Origin: Kiritimatiellia bacterium
GTDB lineage: Bacteria; Verrucomicrobiota; Kiritimatiellia; RFP12; UBA1067
Reading direction: 5' to 3'
Assembly: GCA_028686345.1 (NCBI GenBank)
Contig: JAQUCE010000001.1
Span: 1 to 64,000, forward strand
Length of the DNA stretch: 64,000 nucleotides
Below are positions 1 through 8,664 of this stretch, in pieces. The notes beneath the pieces were generated by a model. That model was not told where the DNA came from, ran no database searches, and saw nothing but the letters and a program-made list of their open reading frames with translations. The position numbers and the translations under genes are program-made. The stretch's first letter is position 1. Every line of letters starts with the position of its first letter.

Positions 1-224
1 GTCAGGGGTCAGGGGTCAGGGGGCAGGAGCCAGGGGGCAGGGGTCAGAAGTTGGCAACCAACATACTTCCCATTCATCCCATACTTCCCATTCATCCCAT
101 TCCCATTCTCATTCCCATTCCTCCCACCATCCGCACCTCGCGCCCATCACCCATCACCCATCACCCATCACCCGCACCTCGCGCCCATCACCCATCACCA
201 GCACCTCGCGCCCGCCACCCGCGC
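1..224. repeat. Gene-free end with simple-sequence tracts
   Basis: No credible coding region is visible here. The stretch is made of short tandem units: a GTCAGGG-type tract at 1-45, a CCCATT/CATTCC-type tract at about 65-125, and CATCACC units of 7 bp interleaved with GCACCTCGCGCC at about 140-222. The satellites stop just beyond the topA stop codon. Open frames across this stretch only reflect the repeat and the reverse of topA. Confidence 0.7.
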
Positions 225-2753
225 CTAACTCTTCGATTTCTTATTCAATCCAAGTTTCTCAACGTAACCGTCAAAGTCGGTGATCTGCGCTTTATAGCGG
301 AAGATCATGCGTTTCAAAGCGTAACGCTGGCGGGGTGTCAATGAGTCCTTGGCTAAAAACTGCTCATTCAAGCTTGAGTAGAATGCCTTGTCATCAAAGG
401 TCATTTTACCGCGGGTGACAGGTTCGCTCCAAGTTTGGACCTGTCCCAGCATCTCCATTAAAACGGGGCTTTCGTTGTCCTGCGGCAGCCCGGAGTCGGT
501 CACTGTCAGCTCCAGGGATTCGCGCAGCTCTTCAAAACCTTTGATCTTAGCCGAGTACTGCACCAACATGCGGTCAACCGCGATCACCTGCTTCTTGCTC
601 AGCTTGCGTCCGCTGGCGACCTGTTGTTTCAGCGACTCAAAGAACTTGCCCTGCGACTCTGAGAGCATCAGCTTATCAATCATATCAAAGCGCTGCATGG
701 TCTTCTCATAGCTCAGGGCCGCGTTATCACTCTCAACAAATTCAGCGAATCCCATCCGCGTCAGCTCTGGCTCAGCACCCGGGATCTGATCTTTATAACG
801 GACGGCAATCTTGACCAGAGCCTCCAACTGGCGATCTGAAATGCCTTTCTCGGCCTTTTTAATCTGATCGGCAATTGACTTCACAAATTTCTGATCGCTG
901 TATTTGCGTTTGCCGCGTTGTACCTCAGCTCCCCAAACAGTCACCTTCTCCAGCATCGCCATCATTGCATCCACCTTTTCCTGGTCAGCAGGCGGCTCTT
1001 TAGCTTTCTCCATCCACTCCTCAAAGCTGGTGTAAAACTCACGCATCATGGCGGTCCAGTTGACCTTACCATCCTCAATCGAGTCAAGTTGCTCCTCCAT
1101 ATTGGCGGTAAAGCCCACATCAAAGAGCTCCGGGAGCTTTAGCACCAACAGATCGTTGACCTCAAGCCCCAGCTCTGTGGGTGTCAGCTGACGCTTCTCG
1201 CGCGTAGTGTAATTGCGGTTGTTCAACGTCTCAATAATCGAGGCATAGGTTGACGGGCGTCCGACCCCATTGGCTTCCAGCGCGCGAATCAGCGATGCTT
1301 CGCTAAACCGGGCGGGCGGCTTGGTCTCTTTACGCTCACTCAGCCACTCAACCAGATCCAGCATATCGCCGGCGGTCAACGGCGGCAGCGTGTCCACTTC
1401 ATCGCTTTCAGCACCCTCCTCTGAATCCTCCTTGGCATCATCTTTTTTCTTGCGGATATCCAGGGCCATGACCTTCAGAAACCCTTCGAAAGTAATCTCG
1501 GAAGCGGTGGCGGTGAACAGATAGTCAAGCCGCTGGCCAGCGCGCTCCGGCACCACCATCGCTGTTTTCCGGGCGATTTTGGCGGCGCTCATCTGAGAGG
1601 CGAGAAACCTGCGCCAGATCAAGTCATAGAGCTTCAGCTCCTGGGCGCCCAGCACCCCTTTCAAACTCTCGGGCGTGCGGCTGACATCGGTGGGCCGGAT
1701 CGCCTCATGCGCCTCTTGGGCGCTGGTGCGGCTCTTAAAGAAATTCGGTTTTTCAGGGATAAAATCGCCACCAAAACGCTGTTCAATATAGGCCCGCGCC
1801 TCATCGCGGGCCTCTTTGGAAATATTGACCGAGTCAGTTCGCATATAGGTGATCAAACCCGTTGGCGAGCCATCGCCTGTGTCAACACCCTCATAGAGCT
1901 TCTGAGCCACACCCATGGTGCGCTGGGGCGAGAATCCAAACAGACTGGATGCCGACTGCTGCAGGGTGGAGGTGATAAAAGGAGGCAGGGCGCGCCGGGT
2001 CACCTCTTTGGTCGCAACATCATCCACCTTGAGTTGGCTTCCCTCAAGATCTTCAAGCAGAGCTTCCGCGGCCGCCTCGGATTTGATATCCGGGCTCTCC
2101 CCGCCAATCCTGCTCAGCTTGGTTGTAAACGGATCCAGCGGCTCACTCTGGCGCCGCATGGTGGCGCCCATAACCCAGTACTCCTCTATCTTAAAGCCCA
2201 GAATCTCCCGTTCACGCTCAGCGACCAGCCGCAGAGCAACGGACTGCACCCGCCCGGCACTGAGGCCGCGCTTGATCCGGCGCCAGAGCATGGGCGAGAC
2301 CTTATAACCTACCAGCCGATCGAGAATCCGGCGCGCCTGCTGCGCATCCACGCGGTTCATGTTAATCTCACCCGGATTTTCAATGGCGGCTTTAACCGCC
2401 GAGGCGGTGATCTGATTATACTGAATCCGATAAAACGGCTTCTCTTTGCCGGCTGGCTTGAGTATCTCATACAGATGCCACGCGATCGCCTCGCCCTCGC
2501 GGTCAGGGTCGGGCGCCAGATAGATCGCGTCACAGCTCTTGACCGCTTTTTTCAGTTCACTGACAATCTTTGTCTTGCCTTTGGAAAGCACATACTTGGG
2601 TTCAAAATCCTTCTTAACATCCACTCCCAGCACCTTTTCAGGGAGATCCCGCACATGTCCAACCGATGACTTCACAACATACGTTGACCCAAGCATCTTG
2701 CCAATTGTCTTTGCTTTGGCCGGCGACTCTACAATTACCAATTTTTTACCCAT
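225..2753 (-). CDS. topA: DNA topoisomerase I
   Basis: Type IA topoisomerase that relaxes negative supercoils through a transient 5'-phosphotyrosine bond. The N-terminal TOPRIM domain begins KLVIVESPAKAKTIGKML and carries the acidic motif DPDREGEA at residues 82-89. The catalytic tyrosine is Y303 in GLITYMRTDS. The arrangement through about residue 600 matches bacterial TopA. The C-terminus differs from the E. coli pattern: I see no Cys4 zinc ribbons. Instead two related segments of about 60 residues end the protein, each of the form W-x-E-x-V-x-R-G-K ... RQ-x-AL-K-x-RYK-x-QI. The gene lies 59 nt downstream of dprA on the same strand and is probably co-transcribed, a common pairing. A small hairpin at 2781-2794 lies between them. 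The start is the conserved MGKKLVIVES. Confidence 0.97.
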   Translation of the reverse strand: MGKKLVIVESPAKAKTIGKMLGSTYVVKSSVGHVRDLPEKVLGVDVKKDFEPKYVLSKGKTKIVSELKKAVKSCDAIYLAPDPDREGEAIAWHLYEILKPAGKEKPFYRIQYNQITASAVKAAIENPGEINMNRVDAQQARRILDRLVGYKVSPMLWRRIKRGLSAGRVQSVALRLVAEREREILGFKIEEYWVMGATMRRQSEPLDPFTTKLSRIGGESPDIKSEAAAEALLEDLEGSQLKVDDVATKEVTRRALPPFITSTLQQSASSLFGFSPQRTMGVAQKLYEGVDTGDGSPTGLITYMRTDSVNISKEARDEARAYIEQRFGGDFIPEKPNFFKSRTSAQEAHEAIRPTDVSRTPESLKGVLGAQELKLYDLIWRRFLASQMSAAKIARKTAMVVPERAGQRLDYLFTATASEITFEGFLKVMALDIRKKKDDAKEDSEEGAESDEVDTLPPLTAGDMLDLVEWLSERKETKPPARFSEASLIRALEANGVGRPSTYASIIETLNNRNYTTREKRQLTPTELGLEVNDLLVLKLPELFDVGFTANMEEQLDSIEDGKVNWTAMMREFYTSFEEWMEKAKEPPADQEKVDAMMAMLEKVTVWGAEVQRGKRKYSDQKFVKSIADQIKKAEKGISDRQLEALVKIAVRYKDQIPGAEPELTRMGFAEFVESDNAALSYEKTMQRFDMIDKLMLSESQGKFFESLKQQVASGRKLSKKQVIAVDRMLVQYSAKIKGFEELRESLELTVTDSGLPQDNESPVLMEMLGQVQTWSEPVTRGKMTFDDKAFYSSLNEQFLAKDSLTPRQRYALKRMIFRYKAQITDFDGYVEKLGLNKKSKS

Positions 2754-2812
2754 CTAATTCAACCTCTTTCTGGAATACTTCACCCTTTTGGGTGTGCTAA
2801 TAAAAAAAATTC

Positions 2813-3979
2813 TCACTTTAAACGCTTAAACAGCCCGCCGGGATAAACCTTGATCACCCGCTTGATCTGCAAACTCACCAATATCGAGTTGACTTTCCCT
2901 GGCTCCAATCCACTCTCGCGCACAATGGTGTCAGCATAACTTCCCTCATCAGAGATACTGACCAGCACCTTACGTTCATCACCGGTCAGCAGCGTCTCCG
3001 GGGCTTGGCTATCCATCTGCGGCTTGCCGGGCTGTACATGCGGCAGCACCTGCTCCTCCACCTGCAGCGAGCCGCCGCCCCGGGGACGCATCCGCACATC
3101 GGCAAACAGATCCTGCAACTCTTCCAGTACGTCATCGACCGAGGACACCAGGCGGGCACCCTCACGGATCAACCGATTTGAGCCCATTGACGCTGTCGAA
3201 TCGATCCGCCCGGGAACCGCCATCACAGTGCGTCCCTGCTCCAGCGCCTGCGCAACGGTGATCAGTGTCCCGCTTTTCAAAGGCGACTCAATCACCAGCA
3301 CCCCGCGGCTCAGCCCGCTAACAATGCGGTTACGCTGCGGAAAGGTCTGGCGGTCAGCCTCCCGTCCAAAGGGATACTCGGTGATGATGGCCCCGCCTTT
3401 TTCAACGATCTCCCGTGCGAACTGCTTGTTCTCCTGCGGGTACATCCTGTCCAGCGCGCTGCCCAAAACCGCAACCGTTACCCCGCCTGCCTGAACCGCG
3501 CCGGCATGCGCCTCGGTGTCAATCCCCCGCGCAAAACCACTGATCACCGAGTAGCCGGCGGCCGCCAGTTGATAGCCAAAGCGGCGCGCACTCTCTTTGC
3601 CGTACAGGGTTGCGTGGCGTGTGCCAATCACCGCGCACCCGGTTTTCTTCAAAACCCGCGGATTACCGGCAACATACAGAACCGGTGGCGGATCCGAAAT
3701 TTTTCGCAAAAGATCCGGATAATCCTCATCCACCAGGGTCACCAACGTCACGCGGCACCCGGCCGCACGTTCGATCTCCTGCTGATAGGGAATTCCGCCC
3801 CGCTCCGCAACGATCCGGGCCGCGCGCTCGCTGCCAACGCCCTGCAGCGTGGTCAGCTCCCTGGCTGTCAGATCAAAAAAAGCCGCTGCCGAGCCAAACC
3901 GCTCCATCACACGCAGAACCGTCATCGAGCCGACACCCTGCATCATATTTAACGCAACTAACGCCTCTTGTTCAGTCAT
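2813..3979 (-). CDS. dprA: DNA processing protein DprA
   Basis: RecA loader and single-stranded-DNA-binding protein of natural transformation (DprA/Smf family). The N-terminal 70 residues hold helix-hairpin-helix-like motifs (MQGVGSMT, LQGVGSERAARI). The Rossmann-like core contains AVIGTRHATLYG, SGFARGIDTEAHAGA, the VAVLGSALDRMYPQEN segment and a SGTLITVAQALEQGR motif. The last 60 residues form a winged-helix-like domain (LTGDERKVLVSIS...). At 388 aa it is of usual length. The gene precedes topA on the minus strand. It implies that uptake or processing of foreign DNA is possible, which fits the mosaic island later in the window. Confidence 0.95.
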   Translation of the reverse strand: MTEQEALVALNMMQGVGSMTVLRVMERFGSAAAFFDLTARELTTLQGVGSERAARIVAERGGIPYQQEIERAAGCRVTLVTLVDEDYPDLLRKISDPPPVLYVAGNPRVLKKTGCAVIGTRHATLYGKESARRFGYQLAAAGYSVISGFARGIDTEAHAGAVQAGGVTVAVLGSALDRMYPQENKQFAREIVEKGGAIITEYPFGREADRQTFPQRNRIVSGLSRGVLVIESPLKSGTLITVAQALEQGRTVMAVPGRIDSTASMGSNRLIREGARLVSSVDDVLEELQDLFADVRMRPRGGGSLQVEEQVLPHVQPGKPQMDSQAPETLLTGDERKVLVSISDEGSYADTIVRESGLEPGKVNSILVSLQIKRVIKVYPGGLFKRLK

Positions 3980-4248
3980 CTAAAACCGTCCCTTTCAGCG
4001 ATTTATGATCAATGAGATGAATTTATTAGCATAATGACCGATCCTTGACAAGAGATCAAATTTGACGTAATCGGGGATCAAGTGTCTAATTTCCTGCTAA
4101 ATAACAACTTGCATAAAAAAAATAAACTGAACTCTCTGACTGGAAGTGGAGGCCAGTTTTGTGATCCGGGTAAGCGGCTAGATCCGCGCAAGGCGCGGAG
4201 TGGAGAAGTGCGCGAGTGAAGAGGTAGCGCCTTTTGTGCGGGAGCAAC

Positions 4249-4325
4249 GTAGCTCCGATTTCCAATCGGACAGTCACGTAGGTCCGATTTCCAATCGGAC
4301 ATGTACGGTTGGAAACCGGAGCTAC
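4249..4325. repeat. REP/BIME cluster, family 1 (three hairpins)
   Basis: Two direct hairpins with arms TCCGATT/AATCGGA around a TCC loop are followed by one inverted hairpin with arms CCGGTT/AACCG(G). Each has GTAG (or CTAC on the opposite strand) at the foot. The GTAG foot plus hairpin, in paired opposite orientation, is the layout of REP elements and BIMEs mobilised by RAYT transposases. Related pairs are at 44253-44300 and 49329-49376. Confidence 0.8.
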
Positions 4326-4447
4326 TGAGTTCGGACACGTCTCCGGTTTGCGATGGCGGCGACGATGCTGGTGGACGATTTCACGCATGATCCGGATCGT
4401 CGGTCAACATCGTCGCACAGCATCGTCGCACAGCATCGTCGGCCGAT

Positions 4448-4521
4448 GCCGCTTTACGAGCGGCATTGCACTGCTGAACGCAAGGGTTGTCGTTCGGTGT
4501 AGCAGCCGCTTTACGAGCGGC
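4448..4521. repeat. REP-like hairpin pair, family 3
   Basis: Two copies of a hairpin with arms GCCGCT and AGCGGC around TTACG, at 4448-4464 and 4499-4521. The second copy has GTAG two bases before the stem. Variants with CGCTC/GAGCG arms occur at 17173-17193 and 44411-44429. Confidence 0.65.
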
Positions 4522-4558
4522 ATACTGCAGCAGGCTCAGGAAAGTCGCACCCCGGGGT

Positions 4559-4582
4559 GTAGGGTTGCTTCTCTGAAGCAAC
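4559..4582 (+). repeat. REP-like hairpin, family 5
   Basis: GTAG is followed by a stem GTTGCTTC / GAAGCAAC with loop TCT. A longer block of about 65 bp around it, including a downstream TTCGCCAAAGGCGCGACA-like tail, recurs in the opposite orientation at about 58484-58553. The mobile unit may therefore be larger than the hairpin. Confidence 0.65.
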
Positions 4583-4909
4583 TTGTGTATGCCAAGTGCT
4601 TGTTCGCCAAAGGCGCGACAAGGGGTTTCATTATCTATGTCTCACGCTTAGTCTGGCTCCGCAAGGTGTGAAACTAAGGAGGTCGTTCGCTATGCGGGTA
4701 ACCGTTTGCTGTTCACGCTTGCCTGTCACGGCGTAAAAGCGAAGCTCGACTTGTCCGGGCTTCGCTATTGCGGAGCCTGAAGCGCGCTCTTTGCTTTTTA
4801 GCCGATTATTGAGAAGTTATCTTCGTTTCCCCAAGCGCGCAGCGTTTGTTACCAAAGCACCGGGCTCTTTCGTGCGGGTAAAATATTTGTTGTTATTCCT
4901 AACCTTTCC

Positions 4910-4939
4910 GTGACAGGAAGCAATAAGAAATGGTATATT
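4910..4939 (+). promoter_or_regulatory. Possible sigma-70 promoter of the PATR gene
   Basis: GTGACA (4910-4915) and TATATT (4934-4939) are 18 nt apart, about 65 nt upstream of the ATG at 5005. AAAGGAG lies 5-12 nt before that ATG. Assigned by eye only. Confidence 0.35.
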
Positions 4940-5004
4940 TTGCGTACGAATCATGTCAAGAATCGCATGAATCATCAAAGTCGTAAAAATACAAAGGAGT
5001 TGCT

Positions 5005-8000
5005 ATGAACAGAAGAATCATACTACACGTTGCATGTTCTTTTTTATGCGTCTTCACATTTATGAACCGCTTGACAGGCGCCACGCTTTACTGGGACGGA
5101 GCTGACACATCCAGTGCAGCTGACGGCGGATCCGGTCTCTGGAGCGCAACATCCTCGGTGCTCAACTGGAGTGATGCGGCAATCAACGGGAACGCGGCAG
5201 CCTGGAGCAGCGGAGATTCGGCTGTGTTTGGCGGCCTTGCCGGCATTGTGACTCTTGGTGCCACCCATACAGCCGGGAGCGTGAGATTCAATGTGGACGG
5301 CTATGTGCTCGACACCGCAGGCTATGATTTAACCCTCAGCCAGCTGGACGGCAATGGCTCGTTCACCAAGTCCGGGGCTGGTGCCTTGACTGTGACCAGC
5401 AGGGGATCGAGTTACACCGGCAAGATAACAATTGACGGCGGCGTGCTTAAACTGGGGGATATCGAAGGTGTCCTCGGTGCGTACAACACCAGTGTCGATA
5501 AGATAACCGTCCGCCCAGGGGGCACATTCGATGTCGCTGGGCAATATGACGGGCAATATGGCGCCACGCTGGCTGGCACAGGCTCGGCTGGACAGGGAGC
5601 TATGATCAACTCCGGAGCCGACACCGGTAGCGGCCATATTCAAACCCAGAATATCGCGCTCAGCGATGATGCGACGATTGGCGGCAGCGGCAACTTTTAC
5701 ATGATCGCTCCCGGATTCGCTCCAGGCTTTCTCTATCTGAACGGACACACTTTGACCAAGATTGGCGCGAATACCTTTGGCTTGGGCAACACCTGGGTGA
5801 GCAAGGGCACTGTGCGGATTGAAGCTGGCAAGATTAGCCTTTTACGAGCCATTGGAGCGACAAACACGACTTTTTGGATTGCCAATGATGCAAATGCCGC
5901 TTTAACGCTGAACAGCAATAGCTTGATCCTCGGAGCAATCGCGGGCGGCGGCGCTCACGGCGGTAATGTGCTGTTGGGAACCGCGACACTCGATGTTGGC
6001 TGGTTGAACACCTCCACCACCTATGCCGGCTCTATAAGCGGCACTGGCGCGCTGATTAAAAGAGGCACTGGAACGCTGACCCTTAACGGCGCCAGCACTT
6101 ACAGCGGTCCTACCCCTGTTTATAATGGCGGCCTTGTACTGAACGGCTCGCTAACTTCCGCAATCACGATCGGTTCAGATGGATGGATCCAAGGGGTTGG
6201 CAGCACAACCAAGACGCTTAGTATGAATGGCGGTGTGCTGAAAGTGGCAGGAGACGACCATACAAAACCAGGCCTGGCCGCCGATGGCATCGACTTTTTA
6301 AAAGCAACGCAAGTTGATTTCGTGTATGGACCGACTGCCGGCAAAACCTACGAAATATTGCGCTATGGCAGCAGCGGAGTTACCGGCTACACAAACCTGC
6401 TGGTCGATTACCGCGGCACACTGACAAACGATGCTGTCAATCAGGTCATCAGCTTCATAGCCAGCGGCGATGGCCACAGCACGCGTACGTGGAACACGCT
6501 GAACGGCACATGGGATCTAGCTGTCAGTGACAACTGGGCGGAGGGTGACCACCTGTTTTACAAAGGTGACCACGCAGTCTTCGGCAACATATCAACCGAT
6601 GTTGTCGTAACTGTATCAGGCACGCTCTATCCGGCATCAGTGACAATCTCCGCTGACAACAATCAATACACCTTCTCAGGCGGCACTATCGCCGGTTACA
6701 CTGATATCAGCAAAACCGGCAACGGCGTTTGTGAGATTGCCATGGCTAATCGTCAAAAAGGCACAATCAGGGCTAAAGCAGGAACAATCAAGGTTGGCCA
6801 TGCCGAGGCATTCGGAGCTCATTTTGCGGGCTCACCTGTTGATCAGGTGGTGGTGAGTGCTGGCGCGACAGTTGATTTCAATGGGGTCATCGACGCGAAC
6901 TACGGCTACATCATAGCAGGCAACGGAGTGGGCAACGCCGGTGCGCTGATCAATTCAGGCAGCGAAATATCGACCGCTAAAAAACAGTGCCGCCGGATCA
7001 ATCTCGCGGCGGATGCCTCGATTGGCGGCATCAACAACTGGGCGCTGCTCAACGCAGTATACCAGCCAACCACGCTGGAACTGAATGGCCACACACTGAC
7101 AAAAATCGGCTCCAACACAATCTCGTTTGTCAACACCACGATCTCAACCGGTACAGTGCGTATCGCTGCCGGGGTGCTTGCTCAGTACAATACCGGTATT
7201 GTGGGTGGTTCGCAAACAATGTTTGAGCTGGACAACACACCGAGTGCGACATTTGCCCTTAACAACATCAGCACGGCGATCGGCGGGATTAGCGGCGGCG
7301 GCAAGATTTCGCTAGGGTCAGGGGCGCTCACGGTGGGTCTGCTCAACACAGCCAACACCTTTCATGGCGCATTTCTGGGTAGCGGCAAGCTGATTAAAGC
7401 CGGGACGAATGTTTTAGTAATCTCAGGCACAAGCCCGTTATTTACAGGCAATGTGATGGTCAATGGAGGCACGCTTAAGCTTGACCAATACAATCAACAA
7501 AATATTTTGGGCGCAACCCGCGCTGATGTAAATAAAATTCAGGTCGCGACCGGCGCGACACTGGACATCGGGGGGCTTGACGACACCTACTACGGCGTGA
7601 CAATCGCCGGCAGCGGGGTTGATGGAAAGGGCGCGCTCATCAACAGCGGGGCTGGCACCAGCTTGGGTCGTATTCAGACACCATTCCTGGCGCTGGCAGG
7701 CGATGCCACCATCGGCGGAGTTGGCAATTTTGCAATGATCGCCGGTAACTATTACCCTAATGCAATCACACTGAACGGGTTTAAGTTAACCAAAACAGGG
7801 GTAAACACCTTCACGGTTGCCAGCACCACCATCGCCACCGGCGAGGTACACATTGCGCAGGGTGTCTTCGCGCAACATACAACATTGGCAGCAGGGTCAA
7901 CAACGGTTGACGCCAGCTGCGCGCGTTTCACTCTTGCTGATGCAGCTGGTGTCGAGCTGCGGCTCAACAACAAAGCATTCTCGGCTGGCTCCCTGGAGGG

Positions 8001-8631
8001 TGGAGGCGTTACCGGTGGTTTGGTTTCACTGGGTTCAGCAAAGTTGACGCTCGGGAATTTGGCCACCAACGCGCTCTTCAGCGGCACTATCACCGGGTCA
8101 GGGGGCATAATCAAGGTTGGCGGCGGCACACAGGGGTTCAATGGCGTGTATAACTACAGCGGCCCGACAGTGGTGTCGAACGGAACACTGGTTGTGAACG
8201 GCACGCATCAGAGTGGCGGCAGCTACACAGTCGTGAACAACGCAGTATTGGCCGGAAGTGGAAGCGTGTCAGTTGCAACCGGCTCTGTTACGATCGAAGC
8301 GGGCGGCGCAATATCACCGGGCGCCCAGGCGATGGCGGGCGGCACACTAACGGTTAACACACTGACAATGGCAACAGACGCAAAGCTTATAATCGATAAT
8401 CTCGAAGACAGCTTAATCGTTACCGGCAACCTCTGGTTGGATAACGCGCGCGTGCTGGTCAGCGACACCACGCAGCTTGACAAAGCACGCACCTACCAGC
8501 TGGTCACATGCAACGGCAACGTGACAGGCGCGTTTAACAAAAAGGTTGACGACTCGCTTTGGGTGGTCTCGCGTCGCGGCAGCACCTTTGCGCTTGTTTA
8601 TAGCTCCGGAGCTGTGATGCTGATTAGGTAA
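5005..8631 (+). CDS. Secreted autotransporter-associated beta-strand (PATR) repeat protein
   Basis: Large (1208 aa) predicted surface or secreted beta-helix protein. A signal peptide (MNRRIILHVACSFLCVFTF, cleavage probably near LTGA) is followed by the YWDG...NWSD...W.SGD.AVFGG opening typical of proteins with the autotransporter-associated beta-strand repeat. PATR-type units recur through the body, such as GTGTLTLNGASTYSGPT, LGSGKLIKAGTNVLVIS and TGSGGIIKVGGGTQGF. Larger units are repeated at about residues 130-260, 530-710 and 790-930, around GTFDVAGQYDGQYGATLAGTG and GATLDIGGLDDTYYGVTIAGSG. No 12-strand autotransporter barrel and no clear PEP-CTERM anchor is visible. The chain ends in SSGAVMLIR, similar to the end of the other PATR protein here. 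The start is supported by AAAGGAG. The ligand is unknown; a role in surface adhesion or matrix is inference. Confidence 0.85.
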   Translation: MNRRIILHVACSFLCVFTFMNRLTGATLYWDGADTSSAADGGSGLWSATSSVLNWSDAAINGNAAAWSSGDSAVFGGLAGIVTLGATHTAGSVRFNVDGYVLDTAGYDLTLSQLDGNGSFTKSGAGALTVTSRGSSYTGKITIDGGVLKLGDIEGVLGAYNTSVDKITVRPGGTFDVAGQYDGQYGATLAGTGSAGQGAMINSGADTGSGHIQTQNIALSDDATIGGSGNFYMIAPGFAPGFLYLNGHTLTKIGANTFGLGNTWVSKGTVRIEAGKISLLRAIGATNTTFWIANDANAALTLNSNSLILGAIAGGGAHGGNVLLGTATLDVGWLNTSTTYAGSISGTGALIKRGTGTLTLNGASTYSGPTPVYNGGLVLNGSLTSAITIGSDGWIQGVGSTTKTLSMNGGVLKVAGDDHTKPGLAADGIDFLKATQVDFVYGPTAGKTYEILRYGSSGVTGYTNLLVDYRGTLTNDAVNQVISFIASGDGHSTRTWNTLNGTWDLAVSDNWAEGDHLFYKGDHAVFGNISTDVVVTVSGTLYPASVTISADNNQYTFSGGTIAGYTDISKTGNGVCEIAMANRQKGTIRAKAGTIKVGHAEAFGAHFAGSPVDQVVVSAGATVDFNGVIDANYGYIIAGNGVGNAGALINSGSEISTAKKQCRRINLAADASIGGINNWALLNAVYQPTTLELNGHTLTKIGSNTISFVNTTISTGTVRIAAGVLAQYNTGIVGGSQTMFELDNTPSATFALNNISTAIGGISGGGKISLGSGALTVGLLNTANTFHGAFLGSGKLIKAGTNVLVISGTSPLFTGNVMVNGGTLKLDQYNQQNILGATRADVNKIQVATGATLDIGGLDDTYYGVTIAGSGVDGKGALINSGAGTSLGRIQTPFLALAGDATIGGVGNFAMIAGNYYPNAITLNGFKLTKTGVNTFTVASTTIATGEVHIAQGVFAQHTTLAAGSTTVDASCARFTLADAAGVELRLNNKAFSAGSLEGGGVTGGLVSLGSAKLTLGNLATNALFSGTITGSGGIIKVGGGTQGFNGVYNYSGPTVVSNGTLVVNGTHQSGGSYTVVNNAVLAGSGSVSVATGSVTIEAGGAISPGAQAMAGGTLTVNTLTMATDAKLIIDNLEDSLIVTGNLWLDNARVLVSDTTQLDKARTYQLVTCNGNVTGAFNKKVDDSLWVVSRRGSTFALVYSSGAVMLIR

Positions 8632-8664
8632 CCCTCTGTTGAGCAGCGTGCGGCGCACCTCTAA

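Larger units (their letters stand above)
4009..5004. repeat. Repeat-rich intergenic region
   Basis: About 1 kb without a believable gene. Frames that stay open here consist of palindromic repeats read through. It holds three GTAG-footed hairpins in a row (4249-4325), a region of CATCGTC repeats (4351-4440), two hairpins with GCCGCT/AGCGGC arms (4448-4464 and 4499-4521), a GTTGCTTC/GAAGCAAC hairpin (4559-4582) and a decayed copy of the CCGCATAGCG repeat (about 4675-4698). The last 100 bp hold the probable promoter and leader of the PATR gene. Confidence 0.75.

Noticed and set aside
1707..2669. Open frame of 320 codons on the plus strand opposite topA
   Set aside because: It is antisense to an unambiguous TopA coding region, has no family features and no ribosome site; high GC third positions keep it open.
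2781..2794. Terminator between dprA and topA
   Set aside because: The CACCC/GGGTG hairpin has its T-run on the wrong side for minus-strand transcription, so it would not terminate dprA.
4086..4671. Several frames of 60-120 codons in the gap before the PATR gene
   Set aside because: They are translations of palindromic repeats (VAPAQK, SNRTCPIGNRTY-type peptides) that also appear wherever the same hairpins occur.
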